Shown here piece after piece: positions 19,219 to 28,216 of a stretch of DNA of 64,000 nucleotides. Position numbers and translations under genes: made by a program. Source of the DNA: SAR86 cluster bacterium (GTDB taxonomy: Bacteria; Pseudomonadota; Gammaproteobacteria; Pseudomonadales; Pseudohongiellaceae); assembly GCA_002402175.1 (NCBI GenBank), contig NVVJ01000007.1, positions 31,900 through 95,899 on the forward strand, read 5' to 3'. The notes beneath the pieces are model-generated. The model did no database searches. It saw only the letters and a list, made by a program, of their open reading frames with translations, and was not told the origin of the DNA. Numbering within the stretch: position 1 is the stretch's first letter; each line of letters starts with the position of its first letter.

Positions 19219-20391
19219 TTAATCGCGCTTGTTACTTTCGGTTTGGTGGAGTACAGCTGAGTTTAACAAATCATAAACCTTGCTGCTGTTATTTTCCCAA
19301 GTAAGTTCCTGAACAGAATTGATAATATCAGTGGAATTCCAATGGCGCTCACTGCATTCCAGCAGTGCGCCCTCTAGTGCCGCGATGTCTCCTGGGTTGA
19401 ACAAAATTCCAGCATGTTCAGGGATAACCTCAGGAATGCCTCCAACGCGGCTGGCAACCACAGGTTTGCCACATGCCATCGCCTCTAGTAACACATTAGG
19501 CACTCCTTCGTTGTAGCTTGGCAGTGCAACCAGGTCGCTTGCATTTATCCACGTTGCCACATCCTTGTGCCCCAGGTTTCCCAGCAGAGTTACCCTTTTA
19601 GCCAGACCTAGTTCAATAGCTTTGTTCTTTATATAGTCGGCTGAGCCACCTGTTCCAACATAATAGAGGTCAATAGTGCTCTTTTTTGCAGCAATGGCTT
19701 CAAACGCACTAAATAGGTCAATACATCCTTTTTCAGGTTTTAGATTCCCAATATAAAGCCATATGGTTCTTTTGTCCGAAAGCTGCAATATTTTTTTTGT
19801 CTCATTTAGTACTCTGGGGTAAAAAATACTTTTGTCTACGCCATTGTAAATCACATGAATCTTATTTTCTGGCACTCCAAGTTTTACCAGTTTTGCTGCC
19901 AGATCTTTACTAACAGATATTATAGCTTTGGCATGCATCATCGACCACAATATTTGTGCGGCTCGAGCTCGGTGCTGCAAATGCAAATTAATGTCACTTC
20001 CGTGAACTTTGATAACGGCGGGGATATTAAGCATTTTTGAGAGGATTATGCCGCTAACAGCATCTGGGTAGGCCCAACTTAAAATTAAGCAATCTGGTTT
20101 ATATTTTACGATTTGCGGAATTTTGAAAATCATACTTAATAGCAAAGATGCGGTGTAGCTAAACCGTGCAAACTTTGGTACATAGAAATACCAAAGATAA
20201 CTAATACTTACCCCATTTTTAATGGATGGGACAGACTTTCCGAAATTTTTTATTCGATCCAGAAAAGACACAATTACAATAATTCGAACTTCGCATTTGC
20301 GTGCCAGCCATTCAAATTGCTGTCTGTTAAAGGCTGCTCTATTTGGTTCCCAGGGTAGAGGGAATAAATTGCTTAAAATTTGCACTTTCAC
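19219..20391 (-). CDS. glycosyltransferase family 4
   Basis: A 390-residue GT-B enzyme. The N-terminal acceptor domain has KVHGSDINLHL, a typical GT4 motif. The C-terminal domain has YIGNLKPEKGCIDL for nucleotide-sugar binding and LPSYNEGVPNVLLEAMACGKPVV followed by ASRVGGIPEV, the E-x7-E catalytic region. No signal peptide is present. The gene is close to the deacetylase-like gene downstream and follows the outer-membrane protein gene. It probably contributes one sugar to the exopolysaccharide repeat. It is most like the WcaL/colanic-acid type in general form, but I cannot assign a linkage. Confidence 0.9.
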   Translation of the reverse strand: MKVQILSNLFPLPWEPNRAAFNRQQFEWLARKCEVRIIVIVSFLDRIKNFGKSVPSIKNGVSISYLWYFYVPKFARFSYTASLLLSMIFKIPQIVKYKPDCLILSWAYPDAVSGIILSKMLNIPAVIKVHGSDINLHLQHRARAAQILWSMMHAKAIISVSKDLAAKLVKLGVPENKIHVIYNGVDKSIFYPRVLNETKKILQLSDKRTIWLYIGNLKPEKGCIDLFSAFEAIAAKKSTIDLYYVGTGGSADYIKNKAIELGLAKRVTLLGNLGHKDVATWINASDLVALPSYNEGVPNVLLEAMACGKPVVASRVGGIPEVIPEHAGILFNPGDIAALEGALLECSERHWNSTDIINSVQELTWENNSSKVYDLLNSAVLHQTESNKRD

Positions 20392-20484
20392 CGAATATAA
20401 CCTGGCTCTATAGAGCGGTTTAGATGGAAGGTGACTCTTGTAGGTTGTGTTTTCATTCGGCTAGCTGTGGCAGGGAAGTTATAG

Positions 20485-21783
20485 TTATCTACGATAGGTC
20501 AGGCCAATAAATATATTCGTTCCATCATAAGTGTCATTTACGTTTTTGCTTTTTTGATCAATATTCCTTAAAGAGAAATTTAATCTAAAATTATTACTAA
20601 GTTTATAGCTTAGGCTAGCGCTTACCTCTGAGAGTTTCTGCTTTGGATTTAAATTTGATAGCTGCAGTTCGGAATACCGTGTGCGAAATGAAAGATTTGT
20701 TTTTGTGCTGAAGGGGATTGATAAATTCAAGGAAATTCGTTCGTCTGTTTCCTGGTCGTTTAATTGCTCAAACTTTCTTTCACTAATACTATATTTAATT
20801 CTCAAATTATATCGAGATGTGTCTACAAAACTATAGGCTAAACTTGCTGATGTTTTAATATATAGGCTCGCAGAATTCGAATCGCCAAATCTATTTTCAA
20901 AATCTTCCTCTCTTTCAATAGGCTGTTCTTGATCTTCTTGAGAGCGACGTATATCACTTAGCAAATCTTCTACAGTCCTGGAATAACTGGCGGTGATTTC
21001 GGAAAAAGAACTTAACTTATAATTCCCGTTCAATCTTATAAGTGGGTTGCTACTTTTTCCCTGTCCAGTTCGCTTTGTTTCAAATTGCCCTAGTTCCAAT
21101 GACGTATTATACGTAGCGCTAGACAATGAGGCTATTGCGGAAAGGCTAAAAATTTTATATTTGGAAACGGTCTTGGAATCAAAGCTGGTTTCCATAAGAT
21201 TGGATCTAATAGAAGCCGTTATTCGCCTAGACAAGCTACGTGTAAAATTCACAGAGATACTTTTTCTCTCTTGGTCTAGCAATTGAGCTTCTTCATAATC
21301 TGCTAGTGAATAATCTACCTGCAAATCCAAATAATTTACTGCCCCAAAAGGCAGTGTCAAGCTGGGCCCTGTCGATGTTCGGCTAATTATCTGTCTGTTG
21401 TCAGGTGTATCTGGATCTTTTGCGCTTATCAATTGGTTAGATCGTGAATTCGACAGGTTCCACTGCAATATATCGGGGCTGACTTTCCACACAAATGAAC
21501 TGCTTCCATCTATAGTTTCTCGGTCCTCGAGTATATTGTTTTTGTAGTCTGACCGACTTGCTCTATAGTCCAGAAGCATTGAGAATCGCTGTGTTTCTCG
21601 TGCCAGATTGCCATCTATTGATACAGTAGAAAGAAGATCGCTGTTATCTGGATTATGCAATCTGCTCGGGTTCTCAAGATGTTCCAAGGAGGCAGTTGCT
21701 CCTAAGTTTACCTGAGCAACACAGTGACTAATGCCCTGAGAAAACAGTAGTAGAAACATGAGTACTTGAGTAATCGAGTTCAT
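20485..21783 (-). CDS. XrtA-associated outer-membrane beta-barrel protein
   Basis: A 432-residue protein from the ATG at 21783, chosen because MNSITQVLMFLLLFSQGISHCVAQ is a complete signal peptide; ATG 21828 and TTG 21858 are upstream alternatives. The mature part alternates hydrophobic and polar residues in many strands (LNLSIPFSTKTNLSFRTRY, LSYKLSNNFRLNFSLRN) and ends IFIGLTYRR, a beta-barrel pattern. It resembles the PEP-CTERM-associated outer-membrane family encoded between the kinase and glycosyltransferase genes in XrtA loci. A likely role is polysaccharide passage or anchoring at the outer membrane. Function is not established. Confidence 0.8.
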   Translation of the reverse strand: MNSITQVLMFLLLFSQGISHCVAQVNLGATASLEHLENPSRLHNPDNSDLLSTVSIDGNLARETQRFSMLLDYRASRSDYKNNILEDRETIDGSSSFVWKVSPDILQWNLSNSRSNQLISAKDPDTPDNRQIISRTSTGPSLTLPFGAVNYLDLQVDYSLADYEEAQLLDQERKSISVNFTRSLSRRITASIRSNLMETSFDSKTVSKYKIFSLSAIASLSSATYNTSLELGQFETKRTGQGKSSNPLIRLNGNYKLSSFSEITASYSRTVEDLLSDIRRSQEDQEQPIEREEDFENRFGDSNSASLYIKTSASLAYSFVDTSRYNLRIKYSISERKFEQLNDQETDERISLNLSIPFSTKTNLSFRTRYSELQLSNLNPKQKLSEVSASLSYKLSNNFRLNFSLRNIDQKSKNVNDTYDGTNIFIGLTYRR

Positions 21784-21870
21784 TGCACTGGGCTGGAATT
21801 TATGAATTGTCACCCGAAATTCTCTCATGTGAACAGAAATAGAGCATAATCTAGGCAAATATTTTGCATG

Positions 21871-22608
21871 CTAATTGTTCAGAACAAACCCAATTATTTT
21901 ATCATTGCCCATAACTTTAATGGTTTTATCAATTTTACTGGCACTTGCTCCGCGATAAGGTAGAACCAATAAGACGTAATCGACAAGCTCAGACAAAATT
22001 GGCGTATCAGCGGAGTCCAAAATTGGAGGTGCGTCAAGAATAATTATGCGGTTTGGGTCCTGGTTTTTAGCTTCATGTAGGAAAGCACGCATTCGTTCCC
22101 CAGTAAAAAATTCTACGTGTTCTTCTTCCGCAATTTGTCCGCATGGTACTAGTTGAAGGCGGGGCACTATGGTTGGATAAATCATTCTATCAATATCATC
22201 TATTTGATCAGTCACAAAATCATATAGGCCGTAGGGAGCATCAACGCCTAAAGCGTCTGCCAGTGATGGATGACGAAAATTGCAATCAACCAGTAATGCC
22301 GATCTTTGTCGATCTAACGTAAATGCTGCGGCCAGATTAATGGCGTTAAAGCTGGCTCCACCACCCTGGACTACAGAGCTGACCAGCAGGCATGAATTGT
22401 AGCTTTCCATTTTGGGTAGCAATGAGGTGCGCAGGTTACGAAACGCGTTCAAAACACGAGTATCTTTCATGCTAGGGTGAATAATGCCACGTTCCGCGAA
22501 TTCATCTTTTGACGAAGATTTGACAGGTGCCTTTGATTCTATCGATTCGAGCACGTCCGATGAATCGACGATTACGAATTTAGGAGCGGGTTGTTCTGCA
22601 TTAGCCAT
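21871..22608 (-). CDS. XrtA-associated BY-kinase-like ATPase with degenerate Walker A
   Basis: The start is set at ATG 22608; GTG 22620 would add four residues. The protein (245 aa) matches the CpsD/Wzc-type kinase fold: SSVVQGGGASFNAINLA at the P-loop, LLVDCNFRHPSL as Walker A', and IIILDAPPILD as Walker B. In the P-loop the invariant Lys of GKS/T is Ala (GGGAS, codon GCC). The C-terminus (KIIGFVLNN) has no tyrosine cluster. It may therefore be a non-catalytic or regulatory partner of the Wzz protein encoded just upstream. Position and family fit the exopolysaccharide/PEP-CTERM locus kinase; activity is doubtful. Confidence 0.85.
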   Translation of the reverse strand: MANAEQPAPKFVIVDSSDVLESIESKAPVKSSSKDEFAERGIIHPSMKDTRVLNAFRNLRTSLLPKMESYNSCLLVSSVVQGGGASFNAINLAAAFTLDRQRSALLVDCNFRHPSLADALGVDAPYGLYDFVTDQIDDIDRMIYPTIVPRLQLVPCGQIAEEEHVEFFTGERMRAFLHEAKNQDPNRIIILDAPPILDSADTPILSELVDYVLLVLPYRGASASKIDKTIKVMGNDKIIGFVLNN

Positions 22609-22637
22609 GAAGCTACTCACTATTTAATAATAACTTA

Positions 22638-24152
22638 CTAAAAAAATTCGGCCAGATTTAGGTACCACGTAATTCCATATATGGATACCATTGCCGCCGC
22701 CACCATTGCTGTAAAGTAACGATCAGCTACTCGCCGCACATTTTCTGTTTGCATATGGGGAATTGTGATAAGCATCGGGGGCCAGGACTCCGACCAGTTA
22801 GATTCAGACTTAATCCGAGTATCTAGTTCCATATAAACTATTAGCAAACCAATCGGAGCACAAAGTGCGAGGATAATGCTTCCCATCATTAGCTGTGAAA
22901 ATGTAAAGCCATCAGGCTGCGTTGGTATGACGGCGGATTCCTGAATTTTAAAGGTGACACCTTGTTCTTCTTCGTCCAGGTGCATAGACACTCGTGCGTT
23001 CTCAAGTCTCTGAAGCATTTCATTATAGAAATCCTGAGTAACATTGTAGTCACGAGTGAGTTCCGCCAGTTCCGCTTCGGATTCGTTAATAAGTTTTGAT
23101 CTCTCTTCTTCCGCAGCCAACAGAACACTAATTCCGCTATGTTGGCTGAGCATGGCTTCACTGCTGGTTTTAAGTGCGGCGAGTTGGCTTCGAAGCTCTT
23201 GATGCAGCGGAGTCACTCCCTCACCTTCATCCAGCTCTGTACTTATTATCGGTGATATTCGATCTGATTCAAGCATGCCCTGTAGGTCGGAAATCTGATT
23301 TTGTACTTGTACAACATCGGGGTAATTGTCGTGGAATCGTGCTCGTAGCCCATCAAGTACTATTTGCAGCGCATTGATTCTGCCACGAATGGCATTAATT
23401 TCGGATAAGTCTTTGGATACTGCATTCTCACCGGCCAGCTGGCTTTCTACTGAGCGTATTTCGGTTTCAACTTGTACAAGGTCCAATTCCAGTCGTTCCA
23501 TCTCAGCACGATAACCAGATATTCGATTGTTCGAATTAGTGAGTGTTCCTAGATTGTGTTCAGACTTAAACAGGCTCAGCTTGCGTTCTGATTCTTGAAG
23601 TTTAGTTTGATATGAAGCTACCTGGTTTTCAATAAAGCCGAATGCATTTCGACTTTCTTCTTGCTTCGCAACGACGCTTTGCTTAATAAATAAAGAGGTA
23701 TACCTCTGAGTGATGCTAAAAGCGCGAATGGGAGACTCATCGGTGTGCGATATTTTTATCAGGCTTGCTGGATTTCGTGAAACATTTGCTATTATGGTAT
23801 GACCCTGAACAGTCCCGATGAGTTCATCTTTTTGTGCCTGAGATAGAATATCAACATCCCAACCGCCTGATTCTAAAATCAAATCTGCAAAGTCTCTGTT
23901 GAATAGAATGTCTTGCGCCATGCGAGCCTGGTCGACAATTCCAGTCGTTACCGCATTACCTTCCATAAGAGGTTGAAGGATATTGCTGTTGTCTGCGTAG
24001 ATAGAAGCCGATGCTGTAAAGCTTTTTGGCCAGGTAGCAGCTAACAATAGACAGCTTACTGAAACTGCAAGAATGCAAGCTGCAACAAGAATTCGATTCT
24101 CTGATAACGCCCGAAGATAAGATTTTATCATATCCTCTACGTGCAAATTCAT
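22638..24152 (-). CDS. XrtA system polysaccharide chain-length determinant (Wzz-type)
   Basis: A 504-residue inner-membrane protein. A first membrane span lies at residues about 20-39 (LVAACILAVSVSCLLLA). A long periplasmic region rich in coiled coil follows (QTKLQESERKLSLFKSEH, MERLELDLVQVETEIRSV). A second span near residues 430-455 is preceded by the Pro-rich VIPTQPDGFTFSQL, as in Wzz/PCP proteins, and a hydrophobic segment lies at the C-terminus. It sets polymer length and couples to the adjacent kinase-like ATPase. The order Wza-like, Wzz-like, kinase-like is that of XrtA loci. It is 40 bp downstream of the export lipoprotein gene. Confidence 0.92.
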   Translation of the reverse strand: MNLHVEDMIKSYLRALSENRILVAACILAVSVSCLLLAATWPKSFTASASIYADNSNILQPLMEGNAVTTGIVDQARMAQDILFNRDFADLILESGGWDVDILSQAQKDELIGTVQGHTIIANVSRNPASLIKISHTDESPIRAFSITQRYTSLFIKQSVVAKQEESRNAFGFIENQVASYQTKLQESERKLSLFKSEHNLGTLTNSNNRISGYRAEMERLELDLVQVETEIRSVESQLAGENAVSKDLSEINAIRGRINALQIVLDGLRARFHDNYPDVVQVQNQISDLQGMLESDRISPIISTELDEGEGVTPLHQELRSQLAALKTSSEAMLSQHSGISVLLAAEEERSKLINESEAELAELTRDYNVTQDFYNEMLQRLENARVSMHLDEEEQGVTFKIQESAVIPTQPDGFTFSQLMMGSIILALCAPIGLLIVYMELDTRIKSESNWSESWPPMLITIPHMQTENVRRVADRYFTAMVAAAMVSIYGITWYLNLAEFF

Positions 24153-24192
24153 ACGTTACTCCAGCGTTGCCATTGATGGCTGTCAGTTTTAA

Positions 24193-24810
24193 TCAAAACA
24201 ATCGTTCAGGAACAGTGATCACATCGCCTGCGCGCATAGGATAATTTGTTTCCAGTAGTCCTCGAAGCAAAATATCATCTAGCTTAATATCAAAATTTAA
24301 TAACTGTCCGTCAACTTGCCGGTACAGCTTGGCCCGATTTGCGGAGGCGACGTCATTTACTCCGCCGGCTTCAAGAATCGCATCTAAAACCGACATGCCT
24401 CTGGCATAAGGTATCGACCTCGGGCTTTGAACGGCGCCAGTAATGCGAACGCGAGAAATATATTCCCTACTGTTTACCTGGCTTACAATCACGGTCACTT
24501 GAGGGTTTCTTAATTGCTCCTGAAGTAATTCGGCTATTGTTGTAGTAAGACTTGCAGCATCGAAGCCACTTGCTGAAATGTCGCCTACTAAAGGTATGGA
24601 TATATATCCATCGGGGCGTACTGGGACCTGAGATGTTAATTCGGGATTACCCCATACATTTATCGTTAGTATGTCGCCCACTCCAATTTTGTAGAATTCA
24701 AACTCTTCCTCGGCAAAAGAGATATCCATTATGGATGCTGGAGGAGACGGGCTGCTGGTTTCGCATGCAGATAATATAAGCATGCAAAAACTAATAATTA
24801 TAAACCGCAT
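24193..24810 (-). CDS. exopolysaccharide export lipoprotein (Wza-type)
   Basis: A 205-residue lipoprotein with lipobox LSAC. It has the polysaccharide export domain (YKIGVGDILTINVWGNPEL, then VRPDGYISIPLVGDI) followed by one SLBB-type domain (VRITGAVQSPRSIPYARGMS, LDAILEAGGV). The short length matches XrtA-linked exporters, not full-length Wza, so the outer-membrane channel may be supplied by another protein such as the beta-barrel at 20.5-21.8 kb. It is the first gene of the minus-strand export operon and is divergent from the VanZ-like gene. Confidence 0.93.
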   Translation of the reverse strand: MRFIIISFCMLILSACETSSPSPPASIMDISFAEEEFEFYKIGVGDILTINVWGNPELTSQVPVRPDGYISIPLVGDISASGFDAASLTTTIAELLQEQLRNPQVTVIVSQVNSREYISRVRITGAVQSPRSIPYARGMSVLDAILEAGGVNDVASANRAKLYRQVDGQLLNFDIKLDDILLRGLLETNYPMRAGDVITVPERLF

Positions 24811-25208
24811 TCGAAAGCCCCAAAATAGCTGATTGTTTAAAAATGTAATTGAACGTCAAACGGTCGAAATAGCCTTAACCACTTCCTATCGTCGTATTAA
24901 CGAGCTTCTATTTCTATGTATAGAATACTGTCAAATTGTCGACAATTAGTGATGCAACAGGTAATTAAAGCAAGCTTTCCGTGAAAGTCAACAATACTGG
25001 CGTAGTTTTTGATAGAACTTGTAACAACGTCACAAAAATCATCAGTTTAGCGAGAAAAAATCGATTATTGCGTTAAATCCAAATCGGTCATTACACGTGT
25101 AGCCTCGGAATATGTAGTCATGTTCATTACATTTAATGTCTTCAATTGTGGCTTTTAGCATAATTACTGTATGTACAGCGCCTCTACAGCAGAAAATTTC
25201 AATCTAAT
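24811..25208. other. 398-bp divergent promoter region of the EPS operons
   Basis: The gap separates the minus-strand export operon from the plus-strand sugar-transferase genes and must hold both promoters. I could not identify convincing -35/-10 pairs or a sigma-54 site. It contains a 14-bp palindrome at 24934-24947 and a 10-bp palindrome (TACACGTGTA) at 25092-25101. Confidence 0.5.
24934..24947. repeat. perfect 14-bp palindrome, possible operator
   Basis: AATTGTCGACAATT is its own reverse complement and lies in the divergent EPS promoter region, about 124 bp from the export lipoprotein start. It overlaps a TGTCA half-site of the PrsR-type dyad but lacks the second half. A regulator is not identified. 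Confidence 0.4.
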
Positions 25209-26159
25209 ATGATTTCTAGCGACACTAAATACCAGGGAAATGTTCTTCTTTGGCTCTCGATTACAGCCTTTATAGGATTAATTCTGATTCAGCAGTTAGT
25301 TGCTGTTACGCCTGATTCCCAAATGACGATAGCATTTCATAATGCTGCACATACCCCGTGGTTTCTATGTCTAACCCTGCTTATATGGCCAATTTTGAAA
25401 CAGGTGACAGGTCGTGAATTTTGGCAACTGTTGATAGTTTGCGGCTTGTTCGCATTGATTCTGGGAATATTCTTAGAGCTAGTACAGGTATTTACTTCGC
25501 GACAGGCGAGCTGGGGCGATGTTGGGCTTAACTACTTTGGAGCTATTTCAGCACTTTGCTTCATAGCAATGGTACATGAATGGCGTAATTTTCACCGTGG
25601 CGCAGCTCTGTTTTTACTGGTCGTAGCGATCAGTTTAGTCCTAATGGGCTTTAGAGGCGTTGGTAGTATTTATTGGCTTCATTTAAAACGCGATTCTATC
25701 TCACCCGTATTACTAGCTTTTGATGGGCCCTCAGCTATTACTCGAAGAAATTTAGGAGCAGACTGGGAAATCGTAATAGGCCCTTCTCCATGGACTGATT
25801 TTGCGGGAAAAAGTGTCGCAAAAGTGACATTGCAAACAAATTTAAGATGGCCGGGGATTACACTGGCAGAGCCATATCCCGCGTGGGATGAGTACTTTTC
25901 CCTTCATATCCACGCCTTCCTAGACTCTGATGATCCTATACCTCTTACAGTTCGAGTGGAGACCTTTGAAAACCGTGGAATGGATTCCACAGTGGATGTT
26001 TCACTCCTTCGGGGGGCGAATTATCTGACAATACCGATATCGCAGTTAATTCCAGCTTCAGGAAAAACAAATCTAGACGTAAAAGCTTTATATATATTTA
26101 GTGAAGGAAGTCAGGCTGGGCGCAATTTTTATCTTGGTGCCATTAAGTTGAGTGACTGA
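25209..26159 (+). CDS. VanZ-like membrane protein with C-terminal beta domain
   Basis: A 316-residue protein. Residues about 10-150 contain five membrane spans with VanZ-type features (HNAAHTPWF, and ELVQVFTSRQASWGDVGLNYFG, matching the family's E-x-Q-x-F...D-x-x-N pattern). The C-terminal 150 residues form a soluble all-beta segment (DWEIVIGPSPWTDFAGKS, SLHIHAFLDSDDPIPLTVRV) that resembles a carbohydrate-binding jelly-roll. VanZ-family proteins recur in XrtA loci, but their role is not known. It is the first plus-strand gene of the divergent EPS region. Confidence 0.8.
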   Translation: MISSDTKYQGNVLLWLSITAFIGLILIQQLVAVTPDSQMTIAFHNAAHTPWFLCLTLLIWPILKQVTGREFWQLLIVCGLFALILGIFLELVQVFTSRQASWGDVGLNYFGAISALCFIAMVHEWRNFHRGAALFLLVVAISLVLMGFRGVGSIYWLHLKRDSISPVLLAFDGPSAITRRNLGADWEIVIGPSPWTDFAGKSVAKVTLQTNLRWPGITLAEPYPAWDEYFSLHIHAFLDSDDPIPLTVRVETFENRGMDSTVDVSLLRGANYLTIPISQLIPASGKTNLDVKALYIFSEGSQAGRNFYLGAIKLSD

Positions 26160-26678
26160 CGAAAAACGCTCACAAATAGAAGCGACAATGCATAGGCGGT
26201 GTTGAATAGAAGTTTTTGTTGATTATGTGACTGCTAGTCGAGTCCAAAATCAACAAAACTGATGTGGTTGGAGGGGGCACCGTAAGAGGGCGATGCACTA
26301 TAGGTGCCTATGAAAATTAAATCCCATACAACATATGGTATGGCAGCTGGGTTTAGTCGCCAAGAAAGGAAATACTTTATAGTTTTTTCGATGATCGGTG
26401 GGAAGTTCGAGCATAAAGCGGTTCAAAATCAATTGGCTACTAAATCGAGCATCCGTGAATATGTCAACTGTTCCAGCTTTAGTAAAATTGGACATATATA
26501 GTTGAATGTTGGCAGGAAAGTCGTGGGATTCCGTAGGAAAACAAGTCCTTTTTTGTTACGCTGCTCCGTTGCATTGCGGGTATCATAGTAATTCGGACTG
26601 TTGTGTTTAGTGGGGCAGCCAGTAATTGATCAAATATGGCACATAGAATCAAAAAAATTATCTAGTCTAAAAATACAC
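26160..26678. other. 519-bp intergenic region before the sugar transferase
   Basis: I see no credible gene. A 6-bp inverted repeat (CCATAC/GTATGG, 8-nt loop) lies at 26324-26343. The upstream part of an in-frame extension of the sugar transferase (from GTG 26601) falls here, but I judge it non-coding. Confidence 0.45.
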
Positions 26679-28100
26679 ATGGCCACTTTCAAGCTTTTCA
26701 ATAACCATATCAACGTGACTTTCATTTTCTTGGCAGTGTGTGAAGCCTTGATATTGTATTGCTCTATTTTTGTGGCGGTTGCTATTAGATTTGGCACCTT
26801 TGATTTTGATTCAGATGTGGTTGTTGCTGGAGTTGGGAGTCTTAGTTTAAAGGCCGCCGTTTTTGCTTTGGTTCACATGTTATTTATGACGGCACTTGGG
26901 CTTTACCAAGTTGAGCAATTCAGAGGAAAAACTGGCTTCGTGCAGATGATTTCCCGAGTAATTGTAAGTCTGTTCCTTGTTTCAATTGTTCTAATAGTCT
27001 TGTTCTATATTTTTCCATCTATTCGCCTAGGTCGCGGCATAATAGCAATTGCATTTTTGGTAGTGTTGGCCTCGCTCATAATAGTTCGCAGAATTTTTTT
27101 GGGGACGGTAGATGGAAATGTCTTTGTTTCCAATATTTTGGTGTTTGGAGTCGGGAAAAATGCGGCTAGCTTATTCGCCTCCAATGAAAATTATAAACCT
27201 TCTCCCGGATATCGCTTAAAAGGCTTCGTTAACACTCCAGTTCAGGAGAAAGTTGTACCGGATCATTTGATTATTGAACTTGGCGAATCTTTACTAGTGC
27301 AAGCGACTAAGCTGGGTGTTAATGAAATTGTGGTCGCGTTGGATGACAGAAGGCAGGGGTATCCCGTTCAGCATTTACTTGATTGTAAGCTGGCTGGAAT
27401 TCAAATTACGGACCCGGTCAGCTTTTTGGAGCGAGAACAGGGCAAAGTAAATCTGGCTTTAATGAATCCGTCCTGGATGATATTTAGTGATGGTTTCACT
27501 GTATCGTGGTTCAAAACTGCGCTGTCCAGATTTTTCGATATCGCCGCTAGCTTAAGTATACTGATACTAACGGCTCCTATATTGCTTATCACTGCGTTTT
27601 TGATTGCGCTAGAGAGTGGGTTTAAAGAGCCGATATTCTACAGGCAGCAACGGGTCGGAAAGAACGGAGAAAATTTCGACCTATTGAAGTTTAGAAGTAT
27701 GCAAGTGAATGCAGAAAAAGGCGGCGCGCAGTGGGCAGCTAAAAATGATGCCAGAGTTACCAGCGTAGGTAAATTTATTCGTAAAGTGCGAATAGATGAA
27801 GTTCCACAAATACTTAATATTCTAAAAGGTGATATGCGGTTGGTGGGACCACGCCCCGAACGCCCTGAATTTGTAAACAAGTTAAGTAAAACAATAAGCA
27901 TGTATTCGCAGCGCCACTCGGTGAAACCTGGTTTGGCAGGCTGGGCACAGTTAAAATATCCATACGGCGCGACAGAGCAAGACGCCTACGAAAAACTTCA
28001 GTATGACTTGTACTATATTAAAAATGCGAATCCAGTGATGGATTTTTTTATATTGTTACAAACACTCGAAGTAGTAATTTTCGGCAAGGGTGTGCGATAG
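26679..28100 (+). CDS. initiating sugar transferase (XrtA-associated, polyprenyl-phosphate glycosyl-1-phosphate transferase)
   Basis: The start is taken at ATG 26679 (MATFKLFNNHINV), which fits the family N-terminus; GTG 26601 would add 26 residues. The N-terminal half has four membrane spans and a nucleotide-binding-like segment (ILVFGVGKNAASLF). The C-terminal bacterial sugar transferase domain shows FYRQQRVGKNGENFDLLKFRSM, RKVRIDEVPQ and GDMRLVGPRPERPEF, including the catalytic Asp-Glu and the Pro-Arg-Pro motif. It transfers a sugar-1-phosphate to undecaprenyl phosphate to start the repeat unit. It resembles the PEP-CTERM-linked EpsB subfamily. Confidence 0.93.
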   Translation: MATFKLFNNHINVTFIFLAVCEALILYCSIFVAVAIRFGTFDFDSDVVVAGVGSLSLKAAVFALVHMLFMTALGLYQVEQFRGKTGFVQMISRVIVSLFLVSIVLIVLFYIFPSIRLGRGIIAIAFLVVLASLIIVRRIFLGTVDGNVFVSNILVFGVGKNAASLFASNENYKPSPGYRLKGFVNTPVQEKVVPDHLIIELGESLLVQATKLGVNEIVVALDDRRQGYPVQHLLDCKLAGIQITDPVSFLEREQGKVNLALMNPSWMIFSDGFTVSWFKTALSRFFDIAASLSILILTAPILLITAFLIALESGFKEPIFYRQQRVGKNGENFDLLKFRSMQVNAEKGGAQWAAKNDARVTSVGKFIRKVRIDEVPQILNILKGDMRLVGPRPERPEFVNKLSKTISMYSQRHSVKPGLAGWAQLKYPYGATEQDAYEKLQYDLYYIKNANPVMDFFILLQTLEVVIFGKGVR

Positions 28101-28216
28101 CATTTCAACAAGTAGTTGAATCCGAGTTAATAAAGATTAGTTTATTGCCTAAAATTTTTTTACTTATGTAAACTTTATCAGTACTCAAATTGACAACAAC
28201 ATTGAGGATTAAGAGT

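Noticed and set aside
24928..24947. PrsR-type dyad in the divergent EPS promoter
   Set aside because: Only the TGTCA half is present; the rest belongs to a separate palindrome.
26304..26501. 65-codon plus-strand frame before the sugar transferase
   Set aside because: Composition is not coding-like, there is no ribosome site, and no family resemblance is visible.
26601..26678. N-terminal extension of the sugar transferase from GTG
   Set aside because: The extra residues are unlike the family, and the hydrophobic domain begins normally after ATG 26679.
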